Positions 1-8,279 of a stretch of DNA of 17,408 bases are shown here, one piece after another. The stretch's first letter is position 1. Every line of letters begins with the position of its first letter. The notes under the pieces are model-generated. The model worked only from the letters and a program-made list of their open reading frames with translations. It was not told the DNA's origin and searched no databases. The position numbers were made by a program, and so were the translations under genes. The stretch is from Chrysochromulina parva (Eukaryota; Haptophyta; Prymnesiales; Chrysochromulinaceae): positions 1 to 17,408 of the forward strand of contig PJAB01001087.1 of assembly GCA_002887195.1 (NCBI GenBank). Reading direction: 5' to 3'.

Positions 1-949
1 GGTAACGGGCAGCACAGTCAATGGCTGCAGGGGGAGGACAAGAGTCGGCCTTAGCGTAGCCTCGAGCGTTTGCAGCCGGCCCTCGCGGACCGGCAGCCGA
101 GTGGGGCGGTGCTAAGACAAGGGCACCGTCGCATGTCTCTAACCTCCAGACCCATTTTCTTTTCGGAGCACGGCGAGGCCGCTGCGAGGTGGACGAGTGG
201 ACGTGGTGGAACGGCGCGGAGGGACAGGGCTGATGAGTGAGTGATTGATTGGATGAGATCGATTGCCTGAGCACTACAGAGAGGAGCCGGGGCTGCACGA
301 TCCAGCGGTAGGGGCCGTAGCGAGGACGAAGGGGCCACTATTCTCCGGCTGTAGGCAGCCCGCGCGTCTCCTTTAGTGAGCGCGCCGAGGAGACGCCAGT
401 GGAGCACCCCTTCACATGTCCTATACCTGCTACTGGTCGCCGAAACACGACGTGTCGCTACCCCTCTCAGTGGTGTGACTCGGGTGAGTTGATTCCGAGT
501 GCGAGTGATCGATTCTGAGTACATGAGTAGCTGTTGGATGGTGTGAACGAGGAGGAGGCAGACCTGTGGTGGTTATAACTAAGGTATCCCGAAAAAAAAG
601 GGTCCGCCGGCCAAAACCTATCGGGTCGCGCGCGCGCTATTTTCACGCGGGCCGGTTAATCTCAGAGGCTTCCCTCCCGGTGTTCCAACGGGGGTGGGGA
701 AGAACATTGGCTGTGAACTGTGCATGTGATCTGGTTATCGTGTATACAGCACAAAGCTCAAAGGGCAGCACAACCAACATGAACCTCTATGTTAAAGCTA
801 TATTCTATACTCACGGTGTAACGAACTTACGGTGGTCCGCGTCCGGTACCGAGATTAAACCGAGATCAGAACACCATCACCAATCGAACATCAACATGTC
901 GCACGCAGTGCGCGGCACTGCGGATACATGTAGCTGAGGTCGGCTCCTG
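1..949. other. Left flank without a recognisable gene
   Basis: This is the 3' flank of the minus-strand sialidase, whose stop codon is at 950-952. Two open frames cross it (51-524 minus, 566-937 plus), but both are Arg/Ser-rich, match no family I know and have no supporting splice or motif evidence. The stretch around 760-900 is less GC-rich than the genes, as expected for intergenic DNA. Decamer repeats like those in the introns are absent. I see no RNA gene. Confidence 0.5.
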
Positions 950-3350
950 TCAGAAGACGCCAAGGGGGCCGTCGACATGCGAGGGGATCTTGGCGAACGA
1001 GATGCGATCGGCCCGCTCGTACAGGCATGCGAGCGCTCCGTCGGCAGTGCGCCCCAGGCACGAATACGCACTCGGACCCTCCTCGAGGCAGTACCTGATG
1101 AAGGAGGTCATCAGGTGTCATCAGGCGTCCTCAGGCGTCCTCAGGCGTCCTCAGCCGTCCGCAGCAGTCATCAGGCGTCATCAGTCGCACTCAAGACTCA
1201 TCAGCGTACGATCGACTCCACGTCAGCGTCATCAGGCGTCATCAGGCGTCATCAGGCGTCATCAGGCGTCATCAGTCATCAGCGTACGATCGACTCCACG
1301 TCATCCCGCCGTCGTCGGAGCGCCTGATCGTGAGCATCTCGCGGCGGTCGGACGACGGGTTGCAAAAGAAGAGAATGCCAGGCCCTGCCCTCCCCTCGGG
1401 GGGCGGCACACAGAGCATCGAACCCTGACACCCCTGCGGCTTCGGCTCAATGAGCTCGCGGTCGTACCTGTGGGGAGGCGGGGCGTCGCGCCGTGGTGAG
1501 CACTTGCATGCGAGCGCGCGGGCTCCGACTCGAGACGAGCGCCGTGGTGAGCACGTGGCCGTACCGGTGCTTTTGCCAGCTCGCGCCATCGTCGCTTGAG
1601 AGTTGGACTGCGCGCAGGAAGCGGCCGGACCAGTCGCGCGCGTTCAACAGGATGCGCCCATCTCCGAGCTGCGAGATCGTGCACTCGTTCGTGTGCTTCG
1701 CCGCCACGCCGCCGATGTGCCACGTGGCCCCATGGTCGTCCGAGTAGATGACGTGGGCCACCATACGCGAGCGCTGCGTGCTTGCCAAATAGGGGCAGTT
1801 CGGCTCGTAGACATCTTCGGCGTGATTGCTCGGGATGAGCAGCCGGCCAGATGTGAGCTGGATGCCCGCGCCCGGCCCGGTCGCGTACCAGGTCCATCCC
1901 GGCAGCTTGACAGACGCGGTGATCTCCGCAGGGACGGTCCAATGAAGTCCTTCATCAGAGGACGAGGCGATCCACACACGGTCAGTTGCCATCGATTAGG
2001 CAATCAACTAACCAGCAGTTAGAAATCGTATACCCATCCGTGGTAATCAGCAATCACCTTCATCAGCGGAGGATGTGATCCACACTCGGCGCGTGTCACG
2101 CCCCTCGCGCGCGTGAATCATCCACTCGGCGTCGGCCGCGTGGTTCGTGCAGAAGAGGAGCCAGATCAGTTTCGTCGTCCTGATGAGGGAGGCAATCAGA
2201 CCAACGATCAGTTTCGTCGTCCTGATGAGGGAGGCCATCGGAGGCAATCAGACCAACGATCAGTTTCGTCGTCCTACTAGGATGAGGCGTAGGGTGAGGC
2301 ATATATGATCTCAGGCTGAGGTCAGGGTAAGGGATGATGTGGAGGGCGAGGGCGCGGCCCTGACTTGTCATACACAGCCGTTGGGTTGCCCACTGTGAAC
2401 TTGGCGGCACCGCCCACCATGGCGCCCTCGACGCACACCCGCGCAAGTCCCCACGTACGACCCGCGTCTGTCGATCGGCGCATGACAATGTTGATCACGC
2501 CGTGGTCGACGAGTTGTGGGCGCGCCTCGGCGAAGCTCAGCACGACGCCACTTGGCAGGGGGAGCAGCGACGGTATGCGGAAGACGTTCACACGGAGCAT
2601 GCCCGGTGCGAACATGTCGACGATGGTGATCGAGGGCGGTGCGGAGGCCGCGGCGGCGGCTCGTTCGGCGACAGCGGCCCCGCTCTCGCGCTTCCCAAGG
2701 GAAGGCCGCTTCTTGGGTGAACCAAGGCCTTCCACAGACTCTTCCTCGGCCTCATCGAGCGACGGTGACGGATCGGGTGCCACCCGCACGGTCGCCGTGC
2801 CGGTCGAGGTGGACGTGGCGGAGGCCGCCCCACCGCTCTCGCGGCGCGAGCGTTTCGATGGAGAGAGCGACTCGCGGCGCGGCGCCTCGCTCGCCGAACC
2901 AGCTTTGCGATCAGTGTCCCCCCCGGCAAACTTTTCGGGTGGCGGCAGCGACACAGTGGGCGCGACGTAGCTCGAGCTCGAGAGCGACGATGAGCGGCGC
3001 AGCATCACGTGCTGGCCCGAGGGGGCGCCCATGGGCCCTGATGGCACTCTGGGAGACTCGAGCGACGCGCCCGCCATCGCCGTCGCCGCGCCGAACGTCG
3101 GCGAGTCGAGCGTCGTCGTCGGAGGTTTACCCACGCTCATGACCTGCACTTCCAATTGCGGATACGGCTGCGGTCTGCCGCTGCGACGCACCGACTGCTG
3201 GATGTAGGCAGCCCGCGACGAGGGCTTGGATGGCTCCATCACCGACTTTTGAAAAAGCAGGGGTGCCTCGGCAAGAGGCAGACGAGCGCTCGGAATCACC
3301 TCCGCTTTCTTCAAATGACGTCTCGGTCTTGCGGAATTTCTGCACGGCAT
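950..3350 (-). CDS. Exo-alpha-sialidase (GH33, BNR/Asp-box), 5 exons, 605 aa
   Basis: Predicted to release terminal sialic acids from glycoconjugates. Exons on the minus strand: 3350-2365, 2179-2058, 1949-1565, 1467-1288, 1094-950; all introns GT-AG, and the total of 1818 nt is in frame. Residues 1-240 are a Ser/Pro/Ala-rich extension without a clear signal peptide. The six-bladed domain follows: FRIP motif with R258, FAEAR with R277, D282, Asp boxes near 292-300, 366-373, 439-446, 487-494 and 548-555. E458 (in HTNECTI), R474, R546/R547 and Y568 (in GPSAYS) fit the family's catalytic Glu, arginine triad and nucleophilic Tyr. The last exon encodes the usual AYS...CLYE end. The domain is seen directly. 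The start is the most upstream Met in frame and could be M38 at 3239 or an unseen upstream exon. Only 123 bp separate it from the protease stop. True substrate and secretion are unknown. Confidence 0.9.
1095..1287 (-). repeat. Sialidase intron 4: decamer tract and duplicated donor region
   Basis: Donor GTACGC, acceptor CATCAG followed by GTACTG. Sense-strand units CTGATGACGC and CTGAGGACGC fill most of the intron. A perfect 27-bp direct repeat (1199-1225 and 1277-1303 on the plus strand) duplicates the end of exon 4 with its donor. The second donor would retain a sequence with a stop, so the exon-proximal donor is the productive one. Confidence 0.8.
1468..1564 (-). other. Sialidase intron 3 (97 bp)
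   Basis: Donor GTACGGCC follows exon sequence ending CACCG; acceptor CCCCACAG is followed by GTACGACC. The 8-bp word GTACGRCC therefore sits at both junctions, leaving the exact joint ambiguous but the protein unchanged (KHRYDREL). Inside, GTGCTCACCACGGCGC occurs twice. Decamers are not evident. Confidence 0.75.
1950..2057 (-). repeat. Sialidase intron 2 ending in a diverged copy of the preceding exon end
   Basis: Donor GTGATTGC, acceptor GATGAAG. The last 31 bases of the intron resemble the last 31 bases of exon 2 at about 25 of 31 positions; the encoded peptides are RVWITSSADEG in the exon and RVWIASSSDEG in the intron. Only one copy is kept after splicing, so the joined product has a single Asp box. 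It is the oldest-looking of the boundary duplications. Confidence 0.8.
2180..2364 (-). repeat. Sialidase intron 1 with three copies of acceptor plus exon start
   Basis: Donor GTCAGG, acceptor CATCAG; the join gives NPTAVYDK-TTKLIWLLFCTN, the expected sialidase strand. On the plus strand the motif GATCAGTTTCGTCGTCCT begins at 2164, 2206 and 2258. It is the start of exon 2 read backwards with its acceptor. The spacings are 42 and 52 bp, differing by exactly one 10-bp unit. Using the second acceptor (exon start 2221) adds 14 residues with no stop; the third shifts the frame. Confidence 0.85.
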
Positions 3351-3473
3351 TTCTCAACCTCAGATACCGTTTTCTTACGTTGACGTGTTCTCTCCTTACA
3401 GGACAGGCCGACAGCACTGTCGGGACGCGGACGGGAACCTCAAGACGCCGTGCGTCGCCGTACGATTCCAATT

Positions 3474-6400
3474 TTACTTGGGCGGCGTCAGAGGTGTGGC
3501 GGCCACCACCTCGCCGGGCATCCCTGCCGCCGGCGTCTCCTCGATACCGCACTCGTTCGTGCCGCGGGCGATCTTGATGAAACCTCTATCTCCCCAGAGC
3601 GGCGACCACGAGTTCATCGCAGTCCAGTAGGGCCTCCCGTCCTCAACCCCCCAGCCGACGAGCTTGACCGCGTGGCCTCCGAGAGGCCCTTGAGCTTGCT
3701 TCGAGCGACGGTACACGCCGCCCTTGTACTGCGCACGACACCCCGAGCATGCCGACACAGTCGGGGAGGCGATCCCGGGTTTCGGGAAGCAATGCTAAGC
3801 ACTCCAAGGAGATTAGAGGTCATCAGTGGTCATCAGAGGTCATCAGAGGTCATCAGAGGTCATCAGAGGTCATCAGCGGTCATCAGAGGTCATCAGAGGT
3901 CATCAGAGGTCATCAGCGGTCATCAGAGGTCATCAGAGGTCATCAGAGGTCATCAGAGGTCATCAGAGGTCATCAGAGGTCATCAGAGGTCATCAGCGGT
4001 CATCAGAGGCACTCAGAGGCACTCAGAGGCACTGTGACCCATGCATGCATGCATGCCGCCGGAGGTGCAACCGACGCTCATCTCCTGTGCAATCAGGGGC
4101 AATCAGGGGCAATCAGGGGCAATCAGGGGCAATCAGGGGCAATCAGGGGCAACCGACGCTCATCACCTGTGCAAAGTCGGAGTAGACGTAGAAAGCCACG
4201 ACGATCGGTCCATTGACTAGGAGCTCTCTCTGCATGCCCTCCGCATCCTCCGGCCGAGCGACGGCGTACGCACCTGATGAGGGAGGTCATCAAAGGTGAT
4301 CAGAGGTGATCAGAGGTCATCAGAGCGAAAATCAGGGACATTTCAGGGACATTTCAGGGACAATCAGCGGCAATTTGGGCGGAGATCACAGGGGCGATTC
4401 AGGGCGATCGGGGGCAATGAGCCGCAGTCCAGGAGCGTGCAGTGATGGAGGGTGCGTGTCCAGGAGGGTGATCAGTCCAGGAGCGTGCAGCGGAGATCAG
4501 TGAGGCGTACGCACTTGCGGCTCGGTACAGCATCGAGGGCGCGCCGGTAGAGCAGGTCGAGCACTCTGGCCCCGCCGACACCCCGGGCGGAGGGGGGGCG
4601 GGGGGCGGGGGCGAGCGGGGGGGGCGGGGCGGCGGCGAGGTGGAAGGCGACGGCGGCGGCGACGACGACGGCCAGCCGTCATCGTCATGGTGGTGGTGGT
4701 GGTCGTGGTGGTCGTCGTCGTTGCCATCGTCCTCCTCCTCCTCTGGCGGCGGCGGCGGAGAGAGAGAGAAATCGTCGACGTGCGCGTGGCCCTTAGAGCA
4801 ATTGGGTAGGCTTGGGTTGGCGCAGTGTTGGTAAGGGACGCAAACCTCCTCCTGCGCGCGGAGAGCGGCCATCAGGTGGCCATCAGGTGGCCATCAGGTG
4901 GCCATCAGGTGACCAACAGGTATCAGGTGGCCATCAGGGGCCATCAGGTGGCCATCAGTTGGCCATCAGGTGGCCATCAGGTGGCCAACAGGTATCAGGT
5001 GGCCATCAGGGGCCATCAGGTGGCCATCAGTTGACACTCAATGGCACTCAATGGCACTCAATTGCAATCACCTGCGCCCCGCGCGCCATCAGGAAGCGCC
5101 ACGCATTGTCTACGAAACCACCATGGCAGCCGTTGTCGTGCGCATCGCAATTGACCAGCGACTGCGGGCTGAGATGCTTTGCAATCGCTCCCTTGGAGTG
5201 GATGCAGTGCCGGTCGGCGAGCACCTCGACGGCCCCAAACGCCCAGCAGCTGCCGCAATCTCCTTGATTGCGCACCGCCCCGATGATCGCTGCACACTCG
5301 GGCCACTCCTCGCGCGCGTCAAAGCTCTCCGGCAGTGGCGCAGGTCCCTCGTCGCCCAACACGGCGCCTTCTGCGCCCAGTACGGCGCCTTTGGGGCGCT
5401 GGAGGCTGTGGGCGTGCGGTGAGGGCGGCAGCCCGCGAAGCGAGGCAGCGCCGCGGCCGAGGCCCAACGTGCCGAGAACCTGATGAGGGACGCAATCAGT
5501 GGCAATCAATGGTCATCAATGGCAATCAGGGCGGCCGAGGCCCAACGTGCCGAGAACCTGATGAGCGACGCAATCTGTGGCCATCAATGGCAATCAGGGC
5601 GACATGGAGAACCTGATTAGGGATGCACTCAAGAGGTCCTCAGAGGTTTTCAGAGGCGACAGAGGCCATCGAAGGCAATCAAAGGCCATCAGAGGCCATC
5701 AGAAGCCCTATGAGGCGCAATCAGAGGTCATCAGAAGCCCTAAGAGGCGCACCCGCCGCAGCGCCAGGAGGGACGCCCCGGGCATGTACTCTGACGTGCC
5801 AGCCCACCAACCAAGATCTGGCTGCGCATTGAGCGCCGCAATCAGCGCCGGATCATTAATGAACCCGAGCACAAGTCGGCGTGGCGGAGCAAGCCAGCTG
5901 CTAAATGGCACAAGCTGCGCCGCGGCCCCACCCGCCGCCGCCGCCGCGCCGGCCGCATGCCGACGTTTCGTCCGCTTGAGGCCTTTGCCTTCCACATTCG
6001 GATCGAGTCCATCGCCTTCCACAGAAAGTTCGAGGAACCAGGCGGCGAGAGGATCCAAATTAGGATCGATTCCATCGCCTTCCAAATGAGGATCGAGGAA
6101 CCAGGCGGCAAGAGGATCGGTGGCAGGGGGGGCGGGGCGCTTTGAGGCCGCTGTGGCTCGGGCGGACGGCATGGCCGCAGCGCGTCCCGCAGCGCGTTGC
6201 GACCGGTCCCGATTTTGGAAGGTGTGACCGTTGCCTAATTTGGAAGCGCGTTCCCTTCGCTTCCGGTCTCGAGCAGGACGGCCGAGGTCAGGCCCTGATT
6301 TGGAAGGTCCCGTTTGCATGCCGAGGTCAGGCCCTGATTTGGAAACGGGACCTTCCAAATCAGCAGGCCTGCGGTCTCTGGTGGTGACGTTGCCGCGTGC

Positions 6401-7736
6401 GCTCTTGTCCGTGCCACCACCCTCACCCTCGCCCTCACCCTTGCCCTCGTCGATGTCGCCTGACGCCACGTCGCCGCCGCCATAGGAAGCCCCATACGAG
6501 TTCGTGCCCCCCTTGACGCCGTCGCCATAGGACGCTCCGTATGAGTCGTCATATGAGTCGTATGAGTAGTCGTCGTCGTCCGAGGGCAGCGGCGGCGCAG
6601 TTGTGCGACCGTCGTAGCAGTGGAGCCTGATGAGGAAGGCAATCGGAGGCAATCAGACACCATCAGAGGCCATCGGAGGCACTCAATGTCACTCAATGTC
6701 ACTCAGACGCCATCAGTCGCAATCACCGATCTGGCGGCTTGAGCTTCTTGAGGACCTCATCATCGGGTGCGAGCGCGGTGAAGTTGGTCGTGGTGACTGT
6801 GCGCAGCCGGCGAGGCCGAAACATCGCCGCCGCCGCACACGCCTCTTCGTCGTCGGCACAATGGAGCGTCGTAGTGAGCTCTGATCTGAGGAACGCGAGG
6901 CGCGCGCGCCCGCCGCATCCCGCGCCCGCCTCGTCCTTAGTAGGCAAATCACCCTTGCTCAGATCCAGATCCAGATCCAGATCGAAGGTCACTCGCGCCT
7001 TGATGGCGGCTGTGTACTGCAGGCCATCCTCTGACACGTTGAGCAAGGTGACGGGCGGCGAATAGATCCAACGCTGCTGGCTCGCGCCGCCGCCTCGTGG
7101 CGCTGCCCACGAGGCCACGAGATCCGCGTTCGCATACTCGGGGCTCGGGCGCGAGAAGCTCGAGTCCAGCGGCATCTGTTTCATGAGTGCGCGCACCGAG
7201 CAGCCATCATTCCGATGGTGCGGCGTGGAGGCGAGGAACTCGTCGCAGATGAGCTCGTCGAAGAAGCCGCAAGTTTGGATGGTGGCGCACGTGTCGCCGT
7301 CGGCCGTCGAAAACGACGCGAACTCCTTCTCGAACTGATGGTTCTCCTCGAGGATGCCGACGACGTCATCCTTGCGGGACACGTGCGTCACGTACTCAGA
7401 GGTGTCGTCGCCAGTGACCTCATCGGCGCTCGCGTCCGCGCTTTCGCGCGCGCTTGGTCCGAGGAGGATGACGCGGCGCCTCACGCGCGCGGAGAACTCG
7501 TAGCAAAGCAGCGGCGGCCCGTCTGGCTTTCCGGTGGCCGCTAGCGTGGGCATGGCCGTGGCGGGAATGGCCGAGGCGGGCAGCCGATTGGCGGTGAGCG
7601 CGAGGAACGCGAGGCCGCAGAAGGCGGTCAGTGCGGCTGCAGCAGTGGATGGGAGTGCGAGCCAGGTGCGCTGCGGCGGCGCCGATGGTTCCTCGTGCAG
7701 CAAGTAGACCGTCGCTCCTCCCGCCTCGTCGTCCAT
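3474..7736 (-). CDS. Membrane-anchored cathepsin B-like cysteine protease (C1A), 6 exons, 996 aa
   Basis: Papain-family protease. Exons on the minus strand: 7736-6727, 6626-5753, 5479-5072, 4851-4515, 4273-4167, 3728-3474; the total of 2991 nt is in frame. A hydrophobic segment at about 31-49 suggests a type II anchor. Residues 60-337 are unrecognised, with an agatcc microsatellite giving a (DL)n run. Residues 338-580 are acidic, Gly/Ser/Tyr-rich and repetitive (SYGASYG; PLAAWFL...EGDG...DPN twice; SKSGPDLG twice). A cathepsin B-type propeptide covers about 588-635 (LNAQPDLGWWAGTSEY). The mature enzyme has oxyanion Q700 and C706 in QGDCGSCWAF, H931 in GGHAVKLVGWG and N951 in NSWSPLWGDRG. Where cathepsin B has its occluding loop there is CVPYQHCANPSLPNC, then a Pro/Asp/Glu/His-rich insert (795-854). 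Triad and fold are seen. Attachment of exons 1-2 rests on frame and splice logic, so exon 1 could be partly mis-modelled. Family carboxydipeptidase activity may be altered by the insert. Confidence 0.88.
3729..4166 (-). repeat. Cathepsin intron 5: about 22 decamers plus a second tract and a dead donor copy
   Basis: Donor GTGATGAG, acceptor GTGCGCAG, 438 bp. From about 3821 to 4030 (plus strand) there are about 19 uninterrupted units of CATCAGAGGT in perfect 10-bp register, followed by three ACTCAGAGGC. In the sense strand this is ACCTCTGATG. A second tract of six AATCAGGGGC units lies at 4091-4150. A 26-bp copy of the exon 5 end with its donor (4149-4174) recurs at 4067-4092 with one mismatch, which turns the donor GT into GA. 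Splicing restores YSDFAQ-YKGGVY. Confidence 0.88.
4274..4514 (-). repeat. Cathepsin intron 4 flanked by an 11-bp direct repeat
   Basis: The word GTGCGTACGCC stands at the first base of the intron and again at the first base of exon 5, after acceptor CATCAG. Splicing keeps one copy and restores SAYAVARPED. Within the intron a 17-bp word is repeated (plus-strand 4426-4442 and 4474-4490), and decamer-like CTGATCACCT units lie near the acceptor. Confidence 0.8.
4852..5071 (-). repeat. Cathepsin intron 3: CTGATGGCCAC tract, 220 bp
   Basis: Donor GTGATTGC, acceptor CGCGCAG. The unit is mostly 11 bp (CTGATGGCCAC) with 9-10-bp variants (CTGATGGCCC). A perfect 49-bp segment is repeated at 4913-4961 and 4985-5033, showing expansion of multi-unit blocks. 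Splicing joins MARGAQ to EEVCVPY in phase 0. Confidence 0.85.
5480..5752 (-). repeat. Cathepsin intron 2 with duplicated acceptor and exon start
   Basis: Donor GTGCGCC, acceptor CTCATCAG. Exon 3 begins GTTCTCGGCACGTTGGGC; the same 25 bases, preceded by a CATCAG acceptor, recur 78 bp upstream (plus-strand 5533-5557). A third, short copy (GTTCTCC, with ATCAG before it) lies at 5606-5612. Decamer-like CTGATTGCCATTGATGACC units fill the spaces. Use of the upstream acceptor meets an early stop, so only the exon-proximal one is productive. Confidence 0.82.
6281..6363 (-). repeat. In-frame direct repeat and 21-bp inverted repeat inside cathepsin exon 2
   Basis: A 25-bp direct repeat (6281-6305 and 6320-6344, offset 39 bp or 13 codons) encodes the repeated SKSGPDLG peptide. 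Overlapping it, 6295-6315 and 6343-6363 are perfect inverted repeats of 21 bp with a 27-bp loop. The mRNA could form a strong hairpin here. Confidence 0.85.
6627..6726 (-). repeat. Cathepsin intron 1: exactly ten 10-bp units
   Basis: Donor GTGATTGC, acceptor CTCATCAG, length exactly 100 bp. Read in the sense strand it divides without remainder into ten decamers, starting GTGATTGCGA, CTGATGGCGT, CTGAGTGACA and ending TCCTCATCAG. The first unit contains the donor and the last the acceptor. Splicing joins PPDR to LHCYDG in phase 2. Confidence 0.85.
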
Positions 7737-8279
7737 GTTCGCGTCCGTCGCGGCGTCGCGACGGGGAGATGATGTCGATGATTGCGGCTGCTGTGAAACA
7801 CCCTACTATTGTACGCGCACCCCCCAAGCACGGGGGCCGCAATCGCAATGGACGGAGGCGTGGCCGACACAGCCTGCTATTACATAGGCCGTTAGTCGGC
7901 GGGGGGCGGGGGAAGGAGATGATTCCTGTGATTGCGTTCCATGGCGGGGTCTCGAGAGGTCTCAATCTTTCTGAATTTCGGGTCCCGGCTCCCCCGGTGG
8001 AGCCGGGACACACACGGGACAGACACTCGGATCACACAGACGAACCTCACAACCAATAAGTACCAAACCGACTGGGACTCACCGATAAAATGTGGGTATG
8101 CGCATACTCAGATGAAAGGCATTCTATTTCACCCACGGACTATCCCCAGCCACCTGCTTAAAATCCAGTGTGTCTTTGAACCACTGTGTACATGTATTAT
8201 GTAGGGGCATGCTGTCGTGTCGGACGGATTGACACACCGACTCCATTACGACTCCATCGGCCTCTCAAAAGACATCAAC
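7737..8279. other. Intergenic region between SET gene and cathepsin gene
   Basis: This holds the 3' flank of the SET gene and the 5' flank of the protease, both minus strand. I see no coding signal. A perfect 11-bp inverted repeat with a 6-nt loop lies at 7982-7992 and 7999-8009. The part from about 8040 to 8280 is clearly richer in A/T than the flanking genes. Confidence 0.6.
7982..8009. other. GC-rich hairpin, 11-bp stem and 6-nt loop
   Basis: The arms GTCCCGGCTCC and GGAGCCGGGAC are perfect complements separated by CCCGGT. It lies 271 bp past the SET stop and 246 bp before the cathepsin start. Its role is unknown; a transcript 3'-end element or chance palindrome are both possible. Confidence 0.6.

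Noticed and set aside
51..524. Open frame of 157 residues on the minus strand
   Set aside because: Arg/Ser-rich, no recognisable motif, and typical of chance frames in GC-rich DNA.
566..937. Open frame of 123 residues on the plus strand
   Set aside because: No family resemblance and atypical composition compared with the real genes here; position fits sialidase 3' flank.
2160..2280. Hammerhead ribozyme, because CTGATGAG occurs repeatedly on the plus strand
   Set aside because: The matching GAAA core and stems are missing, and the word is the reverse complement of the CTCATCAG acceptor.
3821..4150. CRISPR array, suggested by regular direct repeats
   Set aside because: Units are 10 bp and contiguous with no spacers, and they sit inside a spliced eukaryotic gene between exons that join in frame.
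3749..4216. Plus-strand open frames through the decamer tract (peptides such as RSSEVIRGHQ repeated)
   Set aside because: A 10-bp repeat without stop words stays open in all three frames and gives a 10-residue repeat in each. This is an artefact on the antisense strand of cathepsin intron 5.
4825..5267. Plus-strand repeat proteins at 4812-5267
   Set aside because: They read the antisense of cathepsin intron 3 and of exons 3-4, which carry the catalytic-site motifs on the other strand.
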